A stretch of DNA of 64,000 nucleotides. Source: Nostoc sp. MG11. GTDB taxonomy: Bacteria; Cyanobacteriota; Cyanobacteriia; Cyanobacteriales; Nostocaceae. Numbering within the stretch: position 1 is the stretch's first letter; every line of letters starts with the position of its first letter. Below are positions 18,264 through 26,474 of the stretch, one piece after another. Location of the stretch: the NCBI RefSeq assembly GCF_014904695.1, contig NZ_JACXXN010000020.1, forward strand, positions 42,281 through 106,280. The letters run 5' to 3'. The notes under the pieces were generated by a model. It made no database searches and was not told the origin of the DNA. It worked only from the letters and a program-made list of their open reading frames with translations. A program made the translations under genes and the position numbers.

Positions 18264-19061
18264 ATGATATCTTTAATTAACTCTATGAATCCCTGGTTAG
18301 TTGGGATAAGTTTAAACACAATTTTGTTGGGCATAGCTGCGATCGCTCTCAAAAAATTGCTGACCCCGGCTGGATTATTCCACGCTTGGTTATTAGGTGT
18401 ACTAATTTGGGGAACTCTCGGCTGGCAAGGATATGTAGTAGTCATGTTCTATTTTATAGTCGGTTCTGGAGTTACCCGCATCGGCATGGCCCAAAAAGAA
18501 GCAGAAGGAATTGCCGAAAAACGTTCTGGAGCAAGAGGTCCAGAAAATGTCTGGGGTTCAGCTTTGACGGGGGCGCTATGTGCCTTGGGAGTAGGGCTGA
18601 TCAATTCAGGATTCATCTTACCCAGTCCCCAGTACCTAGTTCCCAGCCCCCAATCCCTACTATTGTTAGGCTATGTGGCGAGTTTCAGTACCAAACTTTC
18701 TGATACTACTGCTAGCGAAGTCGGGAAAGCATATGGAAAACGCACCTTTTTGATTACCACACTGCAACCAGTATCTCGTGGAACAGAAGGAGCGGTTAGC
18801 TTAGAGGGAACTTTAGCTGGTGTAGTGGCATCAGTTGCGATCGCTTTTGTTGGCTGGGGAGTAGGTTTGATTGATCTATGGGGAGTCGCTTGGTGTGTGC
18901 TAGCAGCGTTTATTGCCACAAACTTAGAAAGTGTGATTGGGGCAACGCTGCAATCTAAATATACTTGGCTAACCAACGAAGTGGTAAATATCTTCAACAC
19001 ATTAATAGGTGCGATCGCTGCAATAATACTTGCCTGGACATGGACAAGTATCATTGCCTGA
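18264..19061 (+). CDS. DUF92/TIGR00297 membrane protein, VTE6-like
   Basis: About 265 residues from ATG 18264 (a GTG lies one codon earlier). It has roughly six hydrophobic segments and the DUF92 hallmarks: GLFHAWLLGVLIWGTLGWQG, the EKRSGARGPENVWGSALTGA block and SFSTKLSDTTASEVGKAYGK. In plants and cyanobacteria, members such as VTE6 are phytyl-phosphate kinases salvaging phytol for tocopherol and phylloquinone; that role is inferred here from family membership. It stands alone on this strand. Confidence 0.88.
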   Translation: MISLINSMNPWLVGISLNTILLGIAAIALKKLLTPAGLFHAWLLGVLIWGTLGWQGYVVVMFYFIVGSGVTRIGMAQKEAEGIAEKRSGARGPENVWGSALTGALCALGVGLINSGFILPSPQYLVPSPQSLLLLGYVASFSTKLSDTTASEVGKAYGKRTFLITTLQPVSRGTEGAVSLEGTLAGVVASVAIAFVGWGVGLIDLWGVAWCVLAAFIATNLESVIGATLQSKYTWLTNEVVNIFNTLIGAIAAIILAWTWTSIIA

Positions 19062-19414
19062 GCATTTTGACATTTGTAAAGCTTTTTTACACAACCCGCT
19101 CTTGGCCAAAAACAAAAAAGTCTTAGAGGAAGTGGCTTTCAGTCGTGGTGGCAATACAAAATCGAATGACCTGGTTGCTTAGCTAATGTGCTATTGCCCA
19201 GATACACCATACTATCTACTATCTTGCTCTTGCTAGACTGTACCAGTGATCAGACGAAATTATTTTATTTACTAGTCATATAAATTTGCACTCATTTTCT
19301 ATGTAATTAGTTCACGAAATCTTTATCATATTTATCCATAAATGACAAGCTGATTTCTATATGATTTAATTTGAAAGATGCTTAAGTGTTTAACCATTTC
19401 CACGTAATTAGTTC
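19062..19414. other. intergenic region with parvulin 5'-end remnant
   Basis: A 353-base gap after the DUF92 gene. Its right half holds the duplicated gene start described separately; its left half is AT-rich with no recognised element. Confidence 0.6.
19303..19364 (+). pseudogene. decayed duplicate of the start of the parvulin gene
   Basis: These 62 bases align without gaps to 19404-19465, the upstream edge and first 17 codons of the next gene, at roughly 80 percent identity by eye. The ATG has become ACG and the frame reads TKSLSYLSINDKLISI then stop, against MESSSFLTINDQPISLEE in the intact gene. It is a remnant of a tandem copy or a slipped duplication. Confidence 0.7.
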
Positions 19415-20173
19415 ATGGAATCTTCATCCTTTTTAACCATCAATGACCAGCCGATTTCTTTAGAGGAAGTAGTAAAATACCTGCAAGCCTCTGGAAAATT
19501 GGGACAATTCATTGGGGACATTCTCCGTCAGCGCGTAATTGAGCAGGAAATACAAACGCGAGATGATATTGAAATCAGTCCAGCATTAACTGAACAGACA
19601 ATTATTGATTTTAGGCTGAAAAATCAACTGGCTGACCCTCAAAGTTTTCAAGAGTGGTTAAACAAAAACAACACAGACTACGCTACCTTTCACGCATCAG
19701 TCGTTTTTGGCTTCAAATTAGAAAAGCTGAAGGCTGTAATTACGGAACCAAAAATCCCAGAATATTTCATCGAACGTAAAATTTTTTTGGATCGGATAGT
19801 ACTCTCTCGCATCTTGGTTGAAAATCGCGAACTGAGTGAAGAACTACAAACTCAAATCGAAGAAGGAGGTAGCTTTGAGCAATTAGCTAAAGAGTATTCA
19901 GTTGCAGATGACCGAATTGTACACGGCATGATGGGGCCAATCAGTCGAGGAAGTCTACCAGATATACTACGGGCAGCTGTTGATGTGGCGAGTCCTGGAC
20001 AATTAGTAGGGCCAGTAGAACTTGAAGGACGCTATGGTTTGTTTCGAGTAGAACAATTTCTGCCAGCGTCTTTAGAAGATACTCAACTAAAGCAAGCACT
20101 ACAAAATGAGTTATTTGAGAAATGGCTAGCAGAGAAAATTCAAAAGCTGACGGTGAAATTACAAGTGAGTTAA
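19415..20173 (+). CDS. PpiC/parvulin-type peptidyl-prolyl isomerase
   Basis: A 252-residue protein. Residues 1-110 form a helical SurA-like chaperone part, and about 120-225 a rotamase domain (LSRILVENRELSEELQTQIE, FEQLAKEYSVADDRIVHGMM, GPISRGSLPDILRAAVD, GPVELEGRYGLFRVEQ). There is no signal peptide, so it acts in the cytosol. Such isomerases sit beside type I secretion ABC genes in cyanobacteria and may keep cargo export-competent. Its end overlaps the next gene by 52 bases, implying translational coupling. Confidence 0.9.
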   Translation: MESSSFLTINDQPISLEEVVKYLQASGKLGQFIGDILRQRVIEQEIQTRDDIEISPALTEQTIIDFRLKNQLADPQSFQEWLNKNNTDYATFHASVVFGFKLEKLKAVITEPKIPEYFIERKIFLDRIVLSRILVENRELSEELQTQIEEGGSFEQLAKEYSVADDRIVHGMMGPISRGSLPDILRAAVDVASPGQLVGPVELEGRYGLFRVEQFLPASLEDTQLKQALQNELFEKWLAEKIQKLTVKLQVS

Positions 20174-22827
20174 AAATTCTGGATAATGAATCTCTACTAA
20201 GCGTGCTAGCCTCTTTACCTTGGAATCAGCCACCTCTAACTTGGCTCACGCCCGAACAAAAATCCCGATTACAAAATCAGTCCCAAATCCGTCAGTATCG
20301 TCTCGGAGAAAAAATTTGGTCAAATGAAATTGGAGGTTCCCAATTCTTTATTGTGGCTGGTAAAGTCCGCCTGCGTAAAGAACTCCGAGGAAACTTTGGA
20401 GAAGAAAATATTGGTAAGCCATTAGCAGCTTTAGAGGCGGGGGATTGGTTTGGCGACTTACAAAAGCTTTCTGTAGATTGTAAAGCTGTAGCCGCTAGTA
20501 AAGAAGTAGTAATAGTGTGTTGGGAAACAGCACTGTGGGATGAAGTTTCTAACCCACAACTAGAGGAATTCTGGCAAGGGCCTTTAGAAGAAGGAGAAAA
20601 AGGCAAACAGACAGAGGGAGGGACATTTTCTCACTCCCCTACTTCTCCACTTCCTCACTCCTCCACTGCTTCACTTCCCCACTCTTCCACTCTGGTAATC
20701 CCAAATTATCCTTTTGTTGCTAGCTGGAATACGGCTGCTGCTTGTTTAACAATGGCGGCGCAACAGTTAGAAAATGGTGTGCAACTGGAATGGGTGCAAC
20801 GCCAACTCAGAGGACAACGCCCAAAACATGTTGTGGAAGCAGGAGAAAAGTTAGGATTGCTGTTGCGACGGTTGCAAGTGAATTGGCGTGAGTTGCGCCA
20901 GTTGTCATTTCCAGCCTTATTGCTGTGGAATCCTGACTCAGTTCAGACTCCCTCTTGGGTGGTGGCGTATGGAGTAAAGGGCGATCGCCTAATTATCGCT
21001 AATCCTCTAAATCCTGATCGGACTTGTGAAAGCTTGCCGCAGTCAGTAGTTGAGGCGTCCTGGGATGGGCAACTGTGGCAAGCAGAACTTATATCCAAGC
21101 AAGAAAAATTTAACCTCGGTTGGTTCACACCAGCAGTTTGGAAATATCGGGGATTGCTAGGAGAAGTATTACTAGCGTCTTTTACGTTACAGCTTTTAGG
21201 ATTAACAACACCGCTAATTACGCAAGTCGTTATTGATAAGGTGATGGTGCAGGAGAGCTTGGCAACATTGGATGTCATGGCGATCGCACTTTTATCGGTA
21301 GCCATATTTGAGGCCATACTCGGTACTCTGCGCCTATTCATATTTACTCATACAGCCCGTCGCTTAGATCTGAGTTTATCAGCACAGCTATTTCGCCACC
21401 TAATGCGTCTGCCTTTGGCTTATTTTGAGTCGCGGCGCGTCGGAGACACAGTAGCACGAGTCCAAGAACTCGAACAAATCCGCCAGTTTCTCACAGGTAC
21501 AGCATTAACTGTGATTCTGGATAGCATCTTTGCTGTGGTCTACCTGGCATTGATGTTTTACTATAACGTCCCACTTACCTTTGTGGCTTTAGGAGTACTG
21601 CCACTTTTTGCCATTTTGACGATAGTTGCAACACCAATTCTTCGCAACTGGCTCAACGAAACATTTAACCGCAGTGCCGATAGTCAATCGTTTCTAGTGG
21701 AGACAATGACGGGAATTCATTCCGTCAAAGCCCATGCAGCCGAACCAGTAGCACGCGATCGCTGGGAAGGCTTATTTGCCAGATTTATCCGCACAGGCTT
21801 TAAAGCCTCCACCACCTCCAACATCAGCAGCAATATTGGTGACTTCCTCACTAATTTTTCCACCATGCTGATTCTCTGGTTTGGAGCCAAGTTAGTCATC
21901 GAACAAAAACTTACCGTTGGTCAACTTGTTGCCTTTCAAATGCTGTCTGGGAGAGTCACAGGGCCACTTTTGCGCTTAGTGCAGTTGTGGCAAAATCTAC
22001 AACAAGTCCTACTTTCCGTAGACCGGATTGGTGATATTCTTAACGTTGCTCCAGAAGCCGAACTTGGAACTGGTCTAGTTTTACCACCCCTCAAAGGTCA
22101 AGTTACCTTCGAGCAAGTCTTTTTCCGCTACCAACCAAACATTGAACCAGTCCTTCGAGGCATCACCTTCAATGCAGAACCAGGGCAGTTTGTTGGTATT
22201 GTTGGACGCAGTGGTTCTGGTAAAAGTACCCTTTCTAAGCTATTGCAACGCCTCTATCAAATTGAATCAGGACGCATTCTGATCGATGGTTTTGATATTA
22301 AAAGTGCTGATTTAGCCTCACTACGGCAGCAAATTAGCGTAGTTCTCCAAGAAGACTTTTTATTCAATGGTTCCATCTTGGAAAATATTACTCTCGGTAA
22401 TCCTGACATTGGCGCAGAGCAAGTAGTAGAAGCTGCCAGACTAGCTGTAGCACACGACTTCATCAGTCAATTGCCCTATGGTTACGAAACCAACGTTGGA
22501 GAACGCGGGACAGCTTTATCTGGCGGACAAAGACAACGCATCGCCCTAGCAAGGTTATTTCTTTCCCCAGCGCCGATTTTAGTTTTGGATGAAGCTACCA
22601 GCGCTTTGGATAGTGAAACTGAACAACAGGTATTACAAAACCTACAAAAAATTTCCGCTAACCGTACCGTATTCCTTATTGCTCACCGCTTTGCCCCTCT
22701 CAAACGTGCTGATTTAATTCTAGTGTTGGAGCAAGGTGTAATTGCTGAGCGTGGTACTCACTCACAATTATTGCAACAAAAGGGTTTGTACTGGTCACTA
22801 TATCAACGGCAGCAAGCAAACGTCTAG
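20122..22827 (+). CDS. type I secretion-like ABC exporter with cNMP-binding-like and degenerate C39 domains
   Basis: A 901-residue protein. Residues about 45-150 look like a cyclic-nucleotide-binding-type domain (YRLGEKIWSNEIGGSQFFIV, AGDWFGDLQKLSVD). A Ser/Pro/His linker of about 35 residues is followed by a C39 peptidase-like domain (about 190-320), a six-helix exporter domain and an ATPase with Walker A GRSGSGKST, signature SGGQRQRIALARLF, LVLDEATSALD and IAHR. In the C39-like part the usual DCG before ACL is N-T-A and the catalytic His is Ser (SWVVAYGV), so it should dock cargo without cutting it, as in HlyB. No HlyD adaptor gene follows here. The only supported start is ATG inside the upstream parvulin gene. 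Confidence 0.92.
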   Translation: MASRENSKADGEITSELKILDNESLLSVLASLPWNQPPLTWLTPEQKSRLQNQSQIRQYRLGEKIWSNEIGGSQFFIVAGKVRLRKELRGNFGEENIGKPLAALEAGDWFGDLQKLSVDCKAVAASKEVVIVCWETALWDEVSNPQLEEFWQGPLEEGEKGKQTEGGTFSHSPTSPLPHSSTASLPHSSTLVIPNYPFVASWNTAAACLTMAAQQLENGVQLEWVQRQLRGQRPKHVVEAGEKLGLLLRRLQVNWRELRQLSFPALLLWNPDSVQTPSWVVAYGVKGDRLIIANPLNPDRTCESLPQSVVEASWDGQLWQAELISKQEKFNLGWFTPAVWKYRGLLGEVLLASFTLQLLGLTTPLITQVVIDKVMVQESLATLDVMAIALLSVAIFEAILGTLRLFIFTHTARRLDLSLSAQLFRHLMRLPLAYFESRRVGDTVARVQELEQIRQFLTGTALTVILDSIFAVVYLALMFYYNVPLTFVALGVLPLFAILTIVATPILRNWLNETFNRSADSQSFLVETMTGIHSVKAHAAEPVARDRWEGLFARFIRTGFKASTTSNISSNIGDFLTNFSTMLILWFGAKLVIEQKLTVGQLVAFQMLSGRVTGPLLRLVQLWQNLQQVLLSVDRIGDILNVAPEAELGTGLVLPPLKGQVTFEQVFFRYQPNIEPVLRGITFNAEPGQFVGIVGRSGSGKSTLSKLLQRLYQIESGRILIDGFDIKSADLASLRQQISVVLQEDFLFNGSILENITLGNPDIGAEQVVEAARLAVAHDFISQLPYGYETNVGERGTALSGGQRQRIALARLFLSPAPILVLDEATSALDSETEQQVLQNLQKISANRTVFLIAHRFAPLKRADLILVLEQGVIAERGTHSQLLQQKGLYWSLYQRQQANV

Positions 22828-23063
22828 TAATACGAGCGGGATTTACAGCAATTTTCAAATGGGTAAAATACAACTTGGTATTAGAATCTGGAAACGAGAA
22901 TTCAAACAGGTTTGGCTTAAGTTAACACCAATGAATATATTGTACCCCTAGGTGTGTAGTCTATTCAATTGAAAACCGCTCTGTTTCTGGTGAGTGCTAC
23001 TTAAGCACTTGCCATTTTTTTGCTATTATTGTGATATCACTTTGATAACAAAAAGAGCAAACA

Positions 23064-23993
23064 ATGAAACAGCAAATCGCGGAATTTCCTGCATTTAAAG
23101 TTAACGGCTTCCTAGCTTTGAGCATAATCCTAGCTTTAGCAATTTTTGGTAGTTGGCAGGTTTGGGCGACAATACAAGGATTAATAGAAGTATTGGGCAG
23201 AAATCTTAAAGTGGAAGATTTTGCCGATTTAGCAGAAATAGGGGCATGGTTGGGGGCGACATTGCTCATAGTGCTAATTCCTTCGTGGTCTGGTTTTTTT
23301 GCGGTTGAACCAAATCAAGCAGTAGTACTAGTCTTTTTAGGGCGTTACGTTGGTACTGTGCAGGAAGCAGGCTTTTGGTGGACTAACCCTTTTACCAATA
23401 AACGCCAGGTATCTTTGAGGGTTCGCAACTTTAACAGCAAAATATTAAAAGTAAACGATGCTCAAGGCAGCCCAATAGAGATAGCAGCCGTAGTAGTGTG
23501 GCAAGTAGTAGAATCAGCTAAATCTAGATTTGCAGTTGATGACTACGAACAATTTGTCGGCATCCAGAGCGAGACAGCGATTCGTACCCTAGCAATCCGC
23601 TATCCTTATGATGCGCCTGATGAGCAATCAATCCCTTCGTTGCGTGCAGTACCTCATGAAATTGCACTTTTCCTTCAACAAGAATTGCAAGCGAGACTGG
23701 AAGTTGCAGGAGTTGAAGTATTAGAAGCAAGACTTTCTCATCTTGCCTATGCTCCAGAAATTGCCCAAATGATGCTGCGTCGTCAACAAGCCAAAGCCAT
23801 GATTGATGCGCGACGACAAATTGTTGACAGTGCAGTCGGGATGGTCGATGAAGCACTAAAACGGATTAGCGAACGACAAATTATTGACTTGGATGATGAA
23901 CGTAAAGCAGCTATGATTAACAATCTGCTGGTTGTCTTAACCTCAGAACAGAACATTCAACCAGTGGTTAACGCTGGCAGCCTTTACACCTAA
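23064..23993 (+). CDS. SPFH domain (stomatin/prohibitin-like) membrane protein
   Basis: A 309-residue protein with two N-terminal membrane helices ([20 protein letters not shown] and [19 protein letters not shown]) and then an SPFH domain: [40 protein letters not shown], a [20 protein letters not shown] strand pair and a helical tail ([20 protein letters not shown]). SPFH proteins form ring-like scaffolds on membranes and recruit proteases or organise lipids. It begins 236 bases after the exporter, so a shared function is uncertain. The small ribbon-helix-helix gene follows after three bases. Confidence 0.92.
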   Translation: MKQQIAEFPAFKVNGFLALSIILALAIFGSWQVWATIQGLIEVLGRNLKVEDFADLAEIGAWLGATLLIVLIPSWSGFFAVEPNQAVVLVFLGRYVGTVQEAGFWWTNPFTNKRQVSLRVRNFNSKILKVNDAQGSPIEIAAVVVWQVVESAKSRFAVDDYEQFVGIQSETAIRTLAIRYPYDAPDEQSIPSLRAVPHEIALFLQQELQARLEVAGVEVLEARLSHLAYAPEIAQMMLRRQQAKAMIDARRQIVDSAVGMVDEALKRISERQIIDLDDERKAAMINNLLVVLTSEQNIQPVVNAGSLYT

Positions 23994-23996
23994 GAC

Positions 23997-24212
23997 ATGA
24001 GCCAGAAAAAACGGTTTTTACTGCGTTTAGACCTTAAGTTATACGAAGTGCTGGAGAAATGGTCTTCTGACGAACTAAGGAGTGTTAACGCTCAAATTGA
24101 GTATCTTCTAACTGAAGCCGCACGCAAAACAGGAAGATGGAAAGAAGATAAACGGCAAAAAGATACTAAACAGCACAAGATGAATACACAGACGCAAGAT
24201 ACATCAGAATAG
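23997..24212 (+). CDS. Arc-like ribbon-helix-helix protein
   Basis: A 71-residue protein. [20 protein letters not shown] then [20 protein letters not shown] is a textbook ribbon-helix-helix pattern (beta strand, two helices, Arc family). The tail is charged and disordered. The ATG comes three bases after the SPFH stop, so the pair is almost certainly co-translated. In my recollection, Arc-like genes pair with SPFH genes in many bacteria; it may regulate the operon or bridge DNA and membrane. Confidence 0.85.
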   Translation: MSQKKRFLLRLDLKLYEVLEKWSSDELRSVNAQIEYLLTEAARKTGRWKEDKRQKDTKQHKMNTQTQDTSE

Positions 24213-24504
24213 TCGTGAATTATGGAATGGCGGAGGAAGTTGAAAAAGTTCTGAGTCAAGAGTTAGTATTTATTCCCCTTGGGCTCCCCTGCTTCCTCTA
24301 CTCCCATGCTCTTTTGAGCACCTACTTCCTAACTCCTACAGATAGAGTTTTTTAGTAACAAAATTCAGCCTTCCGGTGCTAGCCAAAAGCATAGTAGACC
24401 AACCATTATGCTATCTGGCGTGTTTGTAAACAGTTTGCAATGTATCGTATTTACAGGCATGCTTTGGTTCGGCACAACATAAGATTCTGATGGGAGGATA
24501 GGGC

Positions 24505-26352
24505 GTGAAAATTGGTGCTCACTACTTAGGTAATAAAGAGTGCGAGTTTACAGTTTGGTCTCCAACGTTAAATAGTGTAGCGGTGCAAATTTTGACGCCA
24601 GAGCAGCAGGTAATTCCGCTCAAACCTCAAGCAGAGGGATACTGGCAGACAAAAGTGAACGATGTGTATCCGGGCACGCTTTATCGGTATATCTTAGATG
24701 ACCAAGATGCTTTCCCTGATCCAGCATCACAGTATCAACCTGAAGGGGTTCATGGGCCGTCTCAAATTGTCGATCAACAGTTTGAGTGGACAGATGAAGC
24801 ATGGGCTGGCATTCCATTGGAGTCGATGATTTTCTACGAACTCCACGTTGGTACATTCACGCCTGAAGGAACTTTTACCGCAATTATTTCCCGTCTGCCG
24901 GATTTGAAGGAACTGGGGATTAACGCCATTGAGATCATGCCGATCGCTCAGTTTCCAGGAGACACTCATATTGAAGCTGCTTTAGCATACCGCAACTGGG
25001 GCTATGACGGCGTTTACCCTTATGCTGTGCAAAATTCTTATGGTAGTCCAACTGATCTTAAGCAACTCGTGAATGCTTGTCATCAACACGGTATTGCTGT
25101 AGTCCTGGATGTGGTCTATAACCACTTTGGCCCAGAAGGTAACTATATGGGTCAGTTCGCGCCCTACTTTACTAAAACCTATAAGACACCATGGGGCAAT
25201 GCGATGAATTTCGATGATGCCCTTAGTCAGGGTGTGCGAAACTATTTCATCCAAAATGCCCTGTACTGGTTGCGAGAATTCCACATTGATGCATTGCGGC
25301 TTGATGCCATTCAGGCAATTTATGATTTGGGAGCTAAGCATTTTTTGTGGGAACTGGCTGAAGCAGTTGATAATTTCTCACAAGGGCAAAAATGGAAACG
25401 CCACTTAATTGCCGAAAGTGACCTGAATAATCCGCAAATAATTCGTCCGCCAGAATTGGGTGGATACGGTATTGATGCCCAATGGAGTGATGATTTTCAC
25501 CATGCATTGCACGCACTTTTGACGGGCGATCGCCAAGGATATTATCAAGACTTTGGACAATGCGCTGATTTAGCAAAAGCTTATACAGATACTTTTATCT
25601 ACGATTGGAAATACGCCCCGCACCGCAAACGATTTCATGGTATGTCTTGCCGCGATCGCTCTCCCTCACAGTTTGCAGTCTGTATCCAGAATCACGATCA
25701 AATTGGCAATCAAATGAAGGGGGAACGCCTCACCCAGCGGCTCTCATTTGAAGGATTAAAGTTAGCAGCCGGAGCTGTGCTGTTGTCGCCCAACTTACCG
25801 CTATTGTTCATGGGAGAAGAATATGGCGAGACTGCACCCTTCATGTACTTTGTCAGTCACTCCGATCCAGATTTGATTCAAGCCGTTCGAGCCGGACGCA
25901 GAGAAGAATTTGAAGCATTTCATTATGAAGACGATCCACCAGATCCCGAATCTGCGGAAACCTTTTTACGTTGTAAACTCAACTGGCAATTACACAACGA
26001 AGGTAAACACAAAGTTTTGTGGGATTGGTATCGCCAGTTAATTAATTTACGCCAGACGCATCCGGTACTTCTGAAAAAAGACCGCAACTTCATGGAAGCA
26101 ACTAGCGATGAAGATAAGCAGTTGGTTGTGGTGCGTCGTTGGTGCGAATCTAGCGAACTAATATTTGTGATGAATTTCAATTCGTCTCCAGTGTCAACAA
26201 TCCTGCCAAGTCAGCAAAATGCTCAGAAAAAATTAGACTCTGCTGATACATCATGGGCCGGCCCTGGTTCGCAAGCACCTGAGCATTTGTCTGTAGGGAA
26301 AGATCTGAAACTGCAACCCACCAGCATAGTTTTGTATGAACTGGAAAGTTAG
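24505..26352 (+). CDS. treZ: malto-oligosyltrehalose trehalohydrolase
   Basis: A 615-residue GH13 enzyme from GTG, preceded by GGAGGATAGG. It cleaves trehalose from the end of maltooligosyl-trehalose made by TreY. An N-terminal beta-sandwich (CEFTVWSPTLNSVAVQIL) precedes the catalytic barrel: VVLDVVYNHFGPEG, ALRLDAI with nucleophile Asp267, LIAESDLN with acid Glu304 and QNHDQIGN with Asp398. The PIAQFPGDTHIEAALAYRNW segment also fits. It opens the treZ-treY-treH group, known in Anabaena for desiccation and salt responses. Confidence 0.96.
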   Translation: MKIGAHYLGNKECEFTVWSPTLNSVAVQILTPEQQVIPLKPQAEGYWQTKVNDVYPGTLYRYILDDQDAFPDPASQYQPEGVHGPSQIVDQQFEWTDEAWAGIPLESMIFYELHVGTFTPEGTFTAIISRLPDLKELGINAIEIMPIAQFPGDTHIEAALAYRNWGYDGVYPYAVQNSYGSPTDLKQLVNACHQHGIAVVLDVVYNHFGPEGNYMGQFAPYFTKTYKTPWGNAMNFDDALSQGVRNYFIQNALYWLREFHIDALRLDAIQAIYDLGAKHFLWELAEAVDNFSQGQKWKRHLIAESDLNNPQIIRPPELGGYGIDAQWSDDFHHALHALLTGDRQGYYQDFGQCADLAKAYTDTFIYDWKYAPHRKRFHGMSCRDRSPSQFAVCIQNHDQIGNQMKGERLTQRLSFEGLKLAAGAVLLSPNLPLLFMGEEYGETAPFMYFVSHSDPDLIQAVRAGRREEFEAFHYEDDPPDPESAETFLRCKLNWQLHNEGKHKVLWDWYRQLINLRQTHPVLLKKDRNFMEATSDEDKQLVVVRRWCESSELIFVMNFNSSPVSTILPSQQNAQKKLDSADTSWAGPGSQAPEHLSVGKDLKLQPTSIVLYELES

Positions 26353-26390
26353 GAGTAAGGATTTTGTAAGCTGTAAATTGTCTATAAATA

Positions 26391-26441
26391 CTTTGTGTCT
26401 TAGTGGTTTAAAAAGTATTTCTTTACCACAAAGACACAGAG
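26391..26441. repeat. imperfect hairpin between treZ and treY
   Basis: CTTTGTGTCTTAGTGGT pairs with ACCACAAAGACACAGAG with two mismatches. The CTTTGTGTCTTTG-type palindrome is a common Nostoc intergenic repeat; here it could modulate the treZ-treY ratio by stabilising or stopping the transcript. Confidence 0.6.
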
Positions 26442-26474
26442 GAAAGCTACCATCTCTTCACTAAAAACAAATCT

